Positions 15,924-23,544 of a stretch of DNA of 64,000 nt are shown piece by piece (position 1 is the first letter of the stretch; each line of letters opens with the position of its first letter). The DNA is taken from assembly GCF_029961765.1 (NCBI RefSeq), contig NZ_CP124681.1:4650001-4714000 (forward strand), read 5' to 3'. The position numbers and the translations under genes are program-made. Below the pieces are notes generated by a model. The model had not been told where the DNA came from, searched no databases, and saw nothing but the letters and a program-made list of their open reading frames with translations. The DNA comes from Nocardioides sp. QY071 (GTDB lineage Bacteria > Actinomycetota > Actinomycetes > Propionibacteriales > Nocardioidaceae).

Positions 15924-17545
15924 GCGGTCGCCTCCGCCGGGGCCGAGACGCGGGTGAGGACGTAGCCCTCGAACCCGTTGTCGCGGGCCTCGTCGCACGC
16001 TCGGCGGTAGTTGCCGAAGCCGCCGATGTAGGGCATGAAGGTGCGGGTCTTGCCCTCGATGTTGGCGCCCATGTACCAGGATGCGGCGCGGGTGAAGAGC
16101 GTGCCCTCGGCGACCTCGCCGAGGTGGGCGGTCCACTTCTCGGCGGCGTCCTTGCGCGGCTCGGCCTGGTCGATGTCGTTGGCCCGGCAGAACTCGATGA
16201 GCTCCATGCCCCAGTCGACCTGCTGCTCGGTGTGCGTGGACATGTTGGCGAGGACCGACGGGCTGCCGGGGCCGTTGAGAGTGATCAGGTTCGGGAAGCC
16301 GGCGACGCCGAGGCCCAGGTAGGTCTCGGGACCGTGCGCCCACTCGTCGGCGAGCACCGCGCCGCGCGCGCCGCGCAGGTCGATCGAGGTGAGCGCGCCG
16401 GTGAGCGCGTCGAAGCCCGTCGCGAACACGATCACGTCGAGCTCGTACGACGCGTCGTCGGTCTTGATGCCCCACGAGGTGACCTGCTCGATCGGGTGCT
16501 TGCGCAGGTTGACCAGCTCGACGTTGTCGCGGTTGTACATCTCGTAGTAGCCGGTGTCGGTGACGATCCGCTTGGTGCCGATCGGGTGGTCGGTGGGGAT
16601 CAGGTCCTCGGCGACCCGCGGGTCCTTCACGATCTCGCGGATCTTGGCCTCGGCGAACTCGCGGGCGTAGTCGTTGGCCACGATGTCGATGCCCTGGTCG
16701 GGGAAGGTCTTGGCGAACAGCACGCCACCCTCCTGCCAGCGAGCCTCGAACGCGCGCTCGCGCTCGGCGGCGTCGACCTCGGTCGCCTTCTGCGCGTGGG
16801 TGGTGCTGAGCGAGCCGGCCGGGGCGTAGAGCGAGGCCTTGCGGCGCTCGGGGTAGGTCTCCTGGACCTTCTCCCACTCCTCCTCGGTGAGCGGCCGGTT
16901 GCGGGCGGGGACCGTGTAGTTGGCGCTGCGCTGGAAGACGGTCAGCGACTGGGCCTGCTCGGCCAGCAGCGGCGCGGCCTGGATGCCGGAGGAGCCGGTA
17001 CCGATCAGGCCGACCCGCTTGCCGGTCAGGTCGACCGGCTCGTCGGGCCACTGCGCGGTGAACAGCTGGGCGCCGGCGTACTCGTCGATGCCCGGCAGGT
17101 CGGGGCGGTTAGGCTGGGACAGGCAGCCGGTCGCCATCATCACGAAGCGGCTGCGGTGCTGGGTGCCGTCGTCGAGGGTGACGGTCCAGGTCGAGGCCCG
17201 CTCGTCGAAGTGCGCGGCGGTGACCCGGCGGCCGAAGGTGAAGTGCCGGCGCAGGTCGTAGCGGTCGGCGACGTGGTCGAGGTACGAGCGGATCTCGGGC
17301 TGGGTGGCGAACCGCTCGGTCCACTTCCAGTCCTTCTCCAGCTGGCGGTCGAAGGAGTAGGAGTAGTCGACGCTCTCGACGTCGCAGCGGGCGCCCGGGT
17401 AGCGGTTCCAGTACCAGGTGCCGCCCACGCTGTCGCCGGCCTCGACGCCGACGACGTCGAGGCCGTTCTCGAGGGCTCGGTACATCGCGTAGATGCCGGC
17501 GAGGCCGGCGCCGACGATGACGAGGTCGCGGGTGTCGGTGGTCAT
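15920..17545 (-). CDS. Flavoprotein monooxygenase, Baeyer-Villiger type
   Basis: 541 residues with two Rossmann motifs, VIVGAGLAGIYAMYRALENG (FAD) and GKRVGLIGTGSSGIQAAP (NADPH), plus the class B layout GGTWYWNRYPGARCDVES. Baeyer-Villiger enzymes turn ketones into esters or lactones. The class fingerprint FxGxxxHxxxWP appears as YAGAQLFTAQWP, so the usual His is Phe (TTC codon on the minus strand near 17067); this may shift activity or mark a subgroup. The esterase directly upstream and the hydrolase directly downstream, all with 4-bp overlaps, support a ketone-to-ester-to-acid route. ATG at 17545 with AGGAG upstream. Confidence 0.9.
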   Translation of the reverse strand: MTTDTRDLVIVGAGLAGIYAMYRALENGLDVVGVEAGDSVGGTWYWNRYPGARCDVESVDYSYSFDRQLEKDWKWTERFATQPEIRSYLDHVADRYDLRRHFTFGRRVTAAHFDERASTWTVTLDDGTQHRSRFVMMATGCLSQPNRPDLPGIDEYAGAQLFTAQWPDEPVDLTGKRVGLIGTGSSGIQAAPLLAEQAQSLTVFQRSANYTVPARNRPLTEEEWEKVQETYPERRKASLYAPAGSLSTTHAQKATEVDAAERERAFEARWQEGGVLFAKTFPDQGIDIVANDYAREFAEAKIREIVKDPRVAEDLIPTDHPIGTKRIVTDTGYYEMYNRDNVELVNLRKHPIEQVTSWGIKTDDASYELDVIVFATGFDALTGALTSIDLRGARGAVLADEWAHGPETYLGLGVAGFPNLITLNGPGSPSVLANMSTHTEQQVDWGMELIEFCRANDIDQAEPRKDAAEKWTAHLGEVAEGTLFTRAASWYMGANIEGKTRTFMPYIGGFGNYRRACDEARDNGFEGYVLTRVSAPAEATA

Positions 17546-18486
17546 CGGTTCTCCTGGTTCAGTAGGGCGCGCAGGTCGGCGTACAGCAGCTCGCGGGCCG
17601 AGGCCCCGGCGCGCAGGGTCATGAAGGTGAGCAGGCCGTGGAAGAGCATCGGGTGGATCCGGGTGAGGACGGGTACGCCGGCCGCGGCGAGCTGGGCGGC
17701 ATACCGCTCCCCCTCGTCGGCGAGCGGGTCAGCGCCGGTGACGACCACGACGGCCGGCGGCAGGCCGGCGTGGCTCGCCGCGCGGGCGGGGGCGGCCAGC
17801 TCGGGCGGCTCGGGGAGGGCGCGGTCGGCGCCGAGGTACTGGTCCCAGTACCACTCCATGTTGGCGCGGGTGTTGAACCAGCCGTCGGCGTACGTGTCGT
17901 AGCTGGGGGTGTCGCAGGCGGGGTCGATGACCGGGCCGAGCAGCGCCTGGCCGGCCAGCGCCGGGCCGCCGCGGTCGCGGGCCATCAGCGCGACGACGGC
18001 GGCGAGCGCCCCGCCGGCGCTGTCGCCGGCGACGGCCACGCGGTCCGGGTCGGTGCCCAGCTCGTCGTGGCGCGCGCAGGCCCAGAGCAGCGCGGCGTAC
18101 GCGTCCTCGGCGGCGGTCGGCGCGCGGTGCTCGGGGGCGAGGCGGTAGTCGACGGACACGACGACCGCGTCGACCTCGCGGGCCAGCTGACGGCAGAAGC
18201 TGTCGTGGCTCTCGAGGTCGCAGAACACGAAGCCGCCGCCGTGCATGAAGACGACCAGCGGGCGTCGTACGTCGTCGGGGCCGTGGGGTCGGTAGACGCG
18301 GGCACCGATGGTGCCGCCGACGACCTCGATGGTGACGTCCTCGGCCGAGCGCACGTCGTCCAGGTTGGTGGGCGGGACCTGGCGGGCCTTGGTCGCGGCG
18401 CGCGCCTCGGCGCCGCTCATCGTGGCGACCAGCGGGAAGTTCTCGTTGAGCAGCGCCAGGAACCCGGCGGCCTCGGTGTCGAGCAT
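17542..18486 (-). CDS. Alpha/beta hydrolase fold-3 esterase (HSL family)
   Basis: 314 residues of the hormone-sensitive-lipase family. The oxyanion-hole motif HGGGF is at residues 82-86, the nucleophile elbow GDSAGG has Ser156, and the acid and base are in GADPLADEGERYA and MLFHGLLTF. Such enzymes hydrolyse short esters and lactones. It is the first gene of the operon, overlapping the BVMO start by ATGA, so it may hydrolyse the ester made by that enzyme. An island operator is centred 49 nt upstream. Confidence 0.9.
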   Translation of the reverse strand: MLDTEAAGFLALLNENFPLVATMSGAEARAATKARQVPPTNLDDVRSAEDVTIEVVGGTIGARVYRPHGPDDVRRPLVVFMHGGGFVFCDLESHDSFCRQLAREVDAVVVSVDYRLAPEHRAPTAAEDAYAALLWACARHDELGTDPDRVAVAGDSAGGALAAVVALMARDRGGPALAGQALLGPVIDPACDTPSYDTYADGWFNTRANMEWYWDQYLGADRALPEPPELAAPARAASHAGLPPAVVVVTGADPLADEGERYAAQLAAAGVPVLTRIHPMLFHGLLTFMTLRAGASARELLYADLRALLNQENR

Positions 18487-18527
18487 GCGGCGAACGTAGG
18501 CAGCGCTCTCCCCCGGAGTGGCTCAGG

Positions 18528-18542
18528 TCCCGTTGGACGGGA
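18528..18542. promoter_or_regulatory. Island operator site 2, TCCCGTTGGACGGGA
   Basis: Same 5-5-5 palindrome as site 1 with a changed centre. It is centred 49 nt from the esterase start and 50 nt from the flavin-reductase start, so it can control both divergent transcripts. A TACCGT box at 18571-18576, 8 nt before the ATG at 18585, is a likely -10. Confidence 0.65.
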
Positions 18543-18584
18543 CCGGAGTGTTACGAATCGGAACATTCCTTACCGTCCGATGTC

Positions 18585-19142
18585 ATGAGCGCCCTCGCCT
18601 TCTCCCCGACCCCGCGGCCCGCCGAGGTGCTGGAGCCGACTCCTGACGTGATGCGGCGCGCGATGGGCGCCTTCCCGAGCGGGGTCACCGTGGTCACCGC
18701 CGTCCACGACGACGAGCCGGTCGGCTTCACCTGCCAGTCGTTCGCGTCCCTCTCGCTGGAGCCGCCGCTGGTGCTGTTCTGCGCGACCCGCGAGGGGCGC
18801 GCATGGGCCCGGATCCGGTCGGCCGAGGCCTTCTGCGTCAACGTGCTCGCCGAGGACCAGGTCGACCTGTGCCAGCGCTTCGGCTCGCGCACCGGGCTGC
18901 GCTTCGAGGGGCTCGACTGGACCGCCCCGCACGGCGCCCCGGCGCTGCCCGGTGCCGTGCTCCGGGTGCACGCGACGCTCGAGACCGTGCACGTCGCCGG
19001 GGACCACGACATCGCGATCGGGCGGGTCCAGGGCCTCGAGCTCGACGCCGCTCCGCCGCTGGTCTTCCACCGCGGCCGGTTCGGTCTGGACGCACCCAAG
19101 GCGGGCTTCGCGCACTGGGGCGAGCAGGACTTCTGGAGCTGA
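18585..19142 (+). CDS. Flavin reductase (HsaB-like)
   Basis: 185 residues of the flavin_reduct domain family. Typical segments are MRRAMGAFPSGVTVVTA (residues 24-40), GFTCQSFASLSLEPPLVLFC and the FMN-binding FCVNVLAEDQVDLCQRFG, with HDIAIGRV near the C-terminus. HsaB-type proteins reduce FMN with NADH and hand it to an HsaA-type hydroxylase. It is encoded divergently from the esterase and could serve any of the three HsaA-like enzymes here. The transcript looks leaderless or nearly so (TACCGT 8 nt before the ATG, no good ribosome binding site). Confidence 0.9.
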   Translation: MSALAFSPTPRPAEVLEPTPDVMRRAMGAFPSGVTVVTAVHDDEPVGFTCQSFASLSLEPPLVLFCATREGRAWARIRSAEAFCVNVLAEDQVDLCQRFGSRTGLRFEGLDWTAPHGAPALPGAVLRVHATLETVHVAGDHDIAIGRVQGLELDAAPPLVFHRGRFGLDAPKAGFAHWGEQDFWS

Positions 19143-19185
19143 TCGTGGCCTCGGGCCGTCGTACGGCGGGCCTATCATGAGCCGC

Positions 19186-20067
19186 ATGGCGAGTGCCGCG
19201 GCGAAGAAGAAGGCGGACGGGGAGAGCTCCGACCCGCCGGTGTCGATGGTCGCGCGGATCGCCCTGATCATGCGGGTCTTCGACGAGCCCGGCGCGCGGT
19301 TCCGGCTCGACGACATCGCCACCCGCACCGGCCTGCCGCGCTCGACGGTCCACCGGATCCTCGACCAGCTGCTCGTCACCGGCTGGATCCAGCGCCGCCC
19401 CGACGGCTACTCGCTGTCCGCCGGCGCCTCGACCGCCCGGCACTCGCCGTCCGAGCATCCCGAGCTGCGCTCTGTCGCCGCGCCGGTCCTCAACCGGCTG
19501 CACCTCGACACCGGCCTGGTCGTGCACCTCGGCGTCCTCATCGGCACCGACGTGCTGGTGCTCGACCGGATCGCCGGTCGCGCCGCGACGGGCGCCTCCG
19601 GCAACGTCGGTACGGCGTCCCGCGTCGGCGGCCGGGTCCCCGCCCACGCCACCGCCCTCGGCAAGGCGATCCTCGCCCAGCTCCCCGGCGAGGAGATCGA
19701 CACGCTGTTCCGGCCCGGCCTGCCCAAGCGCAGCCCCCGCACCATCGACGACCTGCCCACCCTCCACCAGGAGCTAGGCCGGATCCGTGCCCGCCGCGGC
19801 CTCGCCTACGAGAACCAGGAGCTGGTCCTCGGCACCTCCGCCCTGGGCGCCGCCATCCGCGCCGACGGCCTGCTCGCCGCGATCTCGGTCGGCGGCGCCG
19901 TACCCCTGGAGAAGCTGGAGCGCCTCGGTCCGCTCATGCTCCGCGCCGCCGCCCACGTCACCCAGCGGCTGTCCGGACAGGACGAGGACGCCGAGCCGGT
20001 GCGGCCGCAGTCGGACGGGGTGCTCGGGCGGTTGCTGCGGACGCTGCCGGCCGACGGCTGGGTGTAG
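19186..20067 (+). CDS. IclR-family transcriptional regulator
   Basis: 293 residues. The N-terminal winged helix is MRVFDEPGARFRLDDIATRT followed by GLPRSTVHRILDQLLVTGWI, and the C-terminal effector (GAF-like) domain holds VHLGVLIGTDVLVLDRI, GGRVPAHATALGKAILAQLP and LGTSALGAAI. I chose the ATG at 19186 because TATCAT ends 7 nt upstream, a leaderless arrangement; an ATG at 19177 would lie within that box. It is the only DNA-binding regulator within the island apart from the wHTH-like protein at 23.5 kb, so it is the best candidate for binding the repeated palindrome. Effectors of this family are often aromatic acids or CoA esters. Confidence 0.92.
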   Translation: MASAAAKKKADGESSDPPVSMVARIALIMRVFDEPGARFRLDDIATRTGLPRSTVHRILDQLLVTGWIQRRPDGYSLSAGASTARHSPSEHPELRSVAAPVLNRLHLDTGLVVHLGVLIGTDVLVLDRIAGRAATGASGNVGTASRVGGRVPAHATALGKAILAQLPGEEIDTLFRPGLPKRSPRTIDDLPTLHQELGRIRARRGLAYENQELVLGTSALGAAIRADGLLAAISVGGAVPLEKLERLGPLMLRAAAHVTQRLSGQDEDAEPVRPQSDGVLGRLLRTLPADGWV

Positions 20068-20090
20068 CCGAGCGCGGCGGGTCCTTCGCT

Positions 20091-20198
20091 GTAACACGCC
20101 GTCCACCCGACTACCTGGCAGTTGTCAGCAGGTACCGCCGCGTGTCGGCGGCGTGTCGTGCTGACAAGCGGCGACCAGTGAGGTGGACAACGTGTTAC
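20091..20198. repeat. Nested long inverted repeat between convergent genes
   Basis: Outer arms 20091-20107 (GTAACACG...) and 20182-20198 match in 15 of 17 positions. Inside, TTGTCAGCA at 20122-20130 pairs with TGCTGACAA at 20159-20167, and CCGCCG at 20135-20140 with CGGCGG at 20146-20151. The whole would fold into one 108-nt structure. It lies between the iclR stop and the stop of the convergent gene, so it may be a bidirectional terminator or a MITE-like remnant. I see no target-site duplication. The rest of 20068-20268 holds no gene. Confidence 0.6.
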
Positions 20199-20268
20199 AA
20201 CCCGACCGGGCGCAGACAATGCACCCGGCCCGCGGCGGCTGCGCATGCCGGGGACCGACGCCCCGCCC

Positions 20269-21402
20269 TCACCACCACCGGTCGCCGACGTCGAGCCCGT
20301 AGGCCCAGCGACCGAAGATCGACAGCGTCTGGTCGACGGAGTTGGCGGCGTTGGTGGCGGCGACCTGGGCGTCGCGCCAGGCGCGCTGGAGCGGGTGGCG
20401 GCGCTCCCAGGCCTCGGGGCCGGCGGCGTCGAGGAAGGCGCCGATGGCGCGGACGGCGCGCTCGGCGGCGAGGGACTGGTCGCGGCGGGCGCGGACGGCG
20501 CTCTCGGTGTCGGGCGGCTCGTTGCGTTCGGCGCGTTGGAGCAGGCGCTCGAGGTGGCCGGTGAGCTGGCGCCAGGCGACGTGGAGGTCGGTGGCGGCGC
20601 GGGCGACGCTCGGGGAGGCGGCGGCCTCGGGGCGGTCGGCGAGCAGGGCCTCGTAGGCACCTTCGGCGGCACCGATCACGGGGACGGCGACGGCGTGGGT
20701 GTGGATGACGCTGTAGGGCATCCGGAACAGCGGCGCCAGGTTGCCCGCCCAGGCCGGGTCCTCCTGGAGCATCCGCTCGCGCGACCCGAAGGTGCGGTAC
20801 GACGGCACGAACGCGTTCTCGACGACCACCCCATCGGCGCCGACGGCGCGCAGGCCGGTCGGGTCCCAGCGCTCCTCGATGCGGAAGTCGGTAGCCGGGA
20901 CCAGGGTGCCGACGAAGTCGACCGGCTCGCCCTTCTCGTCGAGCAGCAGCGCACCGAGGACCGCCCATGACGCGTGGTGGATGCCGGTCGACGTACGCCA
21001 TCGTCCGGTGAGCCGGAACCCGCCGTCGGTGGGGGTGAGCTGCCCGTCGGGGGTGTACGACGACGCGAGCCGGGCGCGCGGGTCGGCACCCCAGACCTCG
21101 GCCTGGGCGCGGTCGTCGAAGAGCGCGAGGTGCCACTCGTGGGCGCCCAGGATGGAGGCGACGAAGCCGGTCGAGGGGCAGGAGCGCGAGAGCAGGCGGA
21201 CAGCGCGGAAGAAGCTGACCGGGTCGGCCTCGAGGCCGCCATAGGCCGCGGGCCGGAGCATCCGGAACAGGCCGATCCCGGTGAGCCTCTCGACGACCGC
21301 ACTGTCGACCGCGCCGTTGATCTCGACGGCCGCTGCGTCGCGGGCCAGGTCGGGAAGCATGGCCCGCACCCCGGCGATGACCGCGTCGGTCGCCTCGCTC
21401 AC
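20269..21402 (-). CDS. HsaA-like flavin-dependent oxygenase, second paralog
   Basis: 377 residues of the same fold as the 13.7 kb enzyme. Diagnostic stretches are GIGLFRMLRPAAYGGLEADP, PSTGFVASILGAHEWHLALF, the STGIHHASWAVLGALLL segment and DPTGLRAVGADGVVVENAFV. It is clearly diverged and ends DVGDRWW. The GTG at 21402 has AAGGGG upstream. It diverges from the third paralog over a symmetric promoter. Its substrate is unknown; hydroxylation of a phenolic ring with FMNH2 is the family reaction. Confidence 0.85.
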   Translation of the reverse strand: MSEATDAVIAGVRAMLPDLARDAAAVEINGAVDSAVVERLTGIGLFRMLRPAAYGGLEADPVSFFRAVRLLSRSCPSTGFVASILGAHEWHLALFDDRAQAEVWGADPRARLASSYTPDGQLTPTDGGFRLTGRWRTSTGIHHASWAVLGALLLDEKGEPVDFVGTLVPATDFRIEERWDPTGLRAVGADGVVVENAFVPSYRTFGSRERMLQEDPAWAGNLAPLFRMPYSVIHTHAVAVPVIGAAEGAYEALLADRPEAAASPSVARAATDLHVAWRQLTGHLERLLQRAERNEPPDTESAVRARRDQSLAAERAVRAIGAFLDAAGPEAWERRHPLQRAWRDAQVAATNAANSVDQTLSIFGRWAYGLDVGDRWW

Positions 21403-21421
21403 CGTTCCCCTTCCGTCACGA

Positions 21422-21443
21422 CTAGTGTCGACCTGAACACTAG
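21422..21443. promoter_or_regulatory. Symmetric divergent promoter CTAGTGT-N8-ACACTAG
   Basis: A perfect 7-bp inverted repeat (21422-21428 and 21437-21443). Each arm contains a TAGTGT box facing outward on its strand, so both divergent HsaA-like genes could fire from mirror-image -10 elements. A dimeric repressor could block both. It differs from the TCCCG-N5-CGGGA motif. Confidence 0.5.
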
Positions 21444-21451
21444 GAGGACCC

Positions 21452-22501
21452 TTGCACACCCACACCGCGCTCCGCGACCGTGTCGAGGACCTGGTCCCCC
21501 GCATCCGCGAGGAGGCCGCCCGCACCGAGGCGGAGCGCCGGATCCCGACCGAGGTGCTGGCCGCGCTGCTCGACGCGGGGGCGTTCGCGCTGGTGCCGGC
21601 CAGCGAGCGCGGCGACCGCGAGGCGGAGCTGGTCGAGCTGGTCCGGACGGTGTCCGCGGCGTGCGGCTCGACGGGCTGGGTGACCGCCGCCGGGGGCGCG
21701 GTGCCGTGGCTGCTCGACCTCTTCCCGCAGGCCGCGTGGGACCGGCTGCGGGACGAGGCCGGCGACCCACTGGTCGCGTTCAGTCCCGAGCCCGCGGGCC
21801 GCCTGGTGGGGCCCGAGGACGAGCTGGTCCTCAACGGCCGGTGGACTGCGGTGACCGGTGCGGCCAATGCCTCCTGGCTGCTGCTCGGCGTACGACGCCA
21901 CGAGGTGCCCGGCGAGCCCGGCCGCGCCGGCCTGGCCCTGGTCCCCATCGAGGACTGCGAGCTCTCCGACCCGGTCGACACCGTCGGCCTGACGGCGTCG
22001 GGCGCCCAGGACGTGCGGGTCCGCGGGGCGGTGATCCCGGTCGGCTCGTGGGCCGACGCCGAGCACCGCGGTGCCGACCTGCGGGCGATCGGCACCATCG
22101 CCGCGATGGCGCTGGTCGGCTCGGCCGCGGGTGCGCTCGTCACCCACCTCGACCAGTCCCGGCGGAGGCTCGCGCTGTCCCACGGCGGCGAGGACGTCAC
22201 GGCGCTCGACCTCTCCCCCGCCCGGATCGCCCGCGCCGCCTCGCTCGTCGACGGCGCCGCGCTCGTGCTGCGCGAGCAGGCCACCGGCCACCACGACCCC
22301 GACGACCAGCCGCGCGATCCCTTCGAGGACCAGCTGTACGCCGTCGACCGGGCCGTCGAGGCGACCGCCCTGGTCTTCGCCAGCCTGCGCGCCCACGCAC
22401 TCGACAACGGCGACCCGGTCGCGCGGTTGTGGCGCGACGTGAGGGTCGGCGGCTACCACGCGCGCGCGCTGATCGGCCGGCTGCGCGCGCTCGGGGGTTG
22501 A
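21452..22501 (+). CDS. Acyl-CoA-dehydrogenase-like protein, third HsaA-type paralog
   Basis: 349 residues, the most diverged of the three. It keeps IPTEVLAALLDAGAFALVPA, CGSTGWVTAAGGAVPWLLDL, and a middle beta region (LVLNGRWTAVTGAANASWLL) but is shorter and lacks the strong EDAFIP-type motif. The TTG at 21452 is preceded by AGGAGG at 21442-21447. The C-terminal YHARALIGRLRALGG is like that of HsaA relatives. The TGA stop lies inside the first unit of the 22-nt repeat cluster. Function unknown; it may hydroxylate or dehydrogenate a pathway intermediate. Confidence 0.82.
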   Translation: MHTHTALRDRVEDLVPRIREEAARTEAERRIPTEVLAALLDAGAFALVPASERGDREAELVELVRTVSAACGSTGWVTAAGGAVPWLLDLFPQAAWDRLRDEAGDPLVAFSPEPAGRLVGPEDELVLNGRWTAVTGAANASWLLLGVRRHEVPGEPGRAGLALVPIEDCELSDPVDTVGLTASGAQDVRVRGAVIPVGSWADAEHRGADLRAIGTIAAMALVGSAAGALVTHLDQSRRRLALSHGGEDVTALDLSPARIARAASLVDGAALVLREQATGHHDPDDQPRDPFEDQLYAVDRAVEATALVFASLRAHALDNGDPVARLWRDVRVGGYHARALIGRLRALGG

Positions 22502-22626
22502 GTTGCCGCGTCCTCACCGTTGAGTTGCCCCATCCTCGTGGTCGAGTTGCCGCCTTCTCACCGTTGAGTTGCCGATCTCAACGGTGAGGACGGGGCAACT
22601 CAACGGTGAGGACGGGGCAACTCAAC
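22497..22626. repeat. Cluster of a 22-nt repeat: four direct and two inverted units
   Basis: Units beginning GTTGAGTTGCC and ending CCTCACC (with variation) start at 22497, 22519, 22541 and 22563, an exact 22-nt period. Two inverted units lie at 22583-22604 and 22605-22626. The cluster therefore folds into a large hairpin between convergent genes and probably stops transcription from both sides. The first unit contains the stop codon of the upstream gene and the last contains the stop of the downstream gene. A single unit at 8135-8156 likewise overlaps the stop of the MutT1-like gene. Confidence 0.88.
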
Positions 22627-23392
22627 GAGAACCGGTGCCGCCCACCAGCGCGAGCCGCAGCGCCGCCAGCTCGGTCTCGGTGAGGCCGTGGCGGAGCAGG
22701 AACTCCGCGCCGCCGCCGTACGTCGCGCGCAGCGCGTCCACGAAGGACCCGATGGCGGTGCCGTCGACGGCGAAGACTCCCTGGCCGACGTTGGGGAGGT
22801 TCTTGTAGGCGGGGATGCGGATCAACCGTGCACGCACCTGGCCCGCGCGCTCGGAGGTGAGCGCGTAGTCGGCGGCGATGTCGTGGGAGGAGACGCCCAC
22901 GGCGTCGAGCAGCACGGCGGCGATGACGCCGGTGCGGTCCTTGCCGGCGGCGCAGTGGAAGACCACGGCGTGCTGCTCGGGGTCGCCGATGATCCGGGCG
23001 GCCTCGACGAAGGACTCGGTGCTGCCGGCGAGCAGCTGCCAGTAGAGCGCGCCGAGATCGGCGCTGGTGCCGGACGGGACGACCACGTCGAGCAGGGTCG
23101 CGTCGGCCTTCTTCACCGGGAGGTTCACCACGCGCACGCCCGCGTTGCCGAGGAGCCCGTGGCCCTCGCGGGCGGCCTCGTCGGGCAGGCGCAGGTCGAT
23201 GATCGTCCGCAGCCGGCGTACGTCGACCAGCTCGGTCACGTCGGCGGCACAGATCTCCTGCAGGGTGCTGGCCCGGAACGCCACGCCCGAGCGCGTGCAG
23301 CCGCCGCCCGCGACGGGGAGGCCGCCGAGGTCGCGGATGTTGTCGACCTCTGCCAGGTCGAGCCACCGGGTGGCCTCGCTCACCGTGCCCAC
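22622..23392 (-). CDS. Tyrosine-protein phosphatase family protein
   Basis: 256 residues of the Y_phosphatase3/PtpB-like group. The phosphatase loop HCAAGKDRTG (Cys and Arg of CX5R present) is at about residues 158-167, and the N-terminal NIRDLGGLPVAGGGCTRSGVAFRAS is the usual start of this family. Related enzymes dephosphorylate phosphotyrosine or phosphoinositides. The start is the GTG at the 5' end (MGTVSEATRW); a second GTG three codons on is possible. It shares an island operator with the divergent gene at 23545, so a small phosphorylated metabolite is a conceivable substrate; that is speculation. Confidence 0.88.
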   Translation of the reverse strand: MGTVSEATRWLDLAEVDNIRDLGGLPVAGGGCTRSGVAFRASTLQEICAADVTELVDVRRLRTIIDLRLPDEAAREGHGLLGNAGVRVVNLPVKKADATLLDVVVPSGTSADLGALYWQLLAGSTESFVEAARIIGDPEQHAVVFHCAAGKDRTGVIAAVLLDAVGVSSHDIAADYALTSERAGQVRARLIRIPAYKNLPNVGQGVFAVDGTAIGSFVDALRATYGGGAEFLLRHGLTETELAALRLALVGGTGSR

Positions 23393-23463
23393 AACTGCCT
23401 CCGTCTTGATCGGGATGACGACGTTGTCACGATCCCGGCAGCGACCGGCTCGGCGCGTACTCG

Positions 23464-23478
23464 TCCCGCTGATCGGGA
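23464..23478. promoter_or_regulatory. Island operator site 3, TCCCGCTGATCGGGA
   Basis: Identical in all 15 bases to site 1. It is centred about 79 nt from the phosphatase start and 74 nt from the start at 23545, nearly midway between the divergent genes. Confidence 0.65.
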
Positions 23479-23544
23479 GCGACGGCCCTCACACCGCGCG
23501 ATCAGGTGAACCTCGGGTGAACCGAACGAGACGAGGAGATCGAG

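Noticed and set aside
18952..19185. N-terminally extended IclR protein
   Set aside because: The extension overlaps the flavin reductase gene in another frame; a leaderless -10 (TATCAT) marks the ATG at 19186.
20091..20198. Insertion sequence
   Set aside because: The inverted repeat encloses only about 75 nt with no transposase and no target-site duplication.
22497..22626. CRISPR array
   Set aside because: The 22-nt units follow each other directly without spacers, and there are no cas genes in the window.
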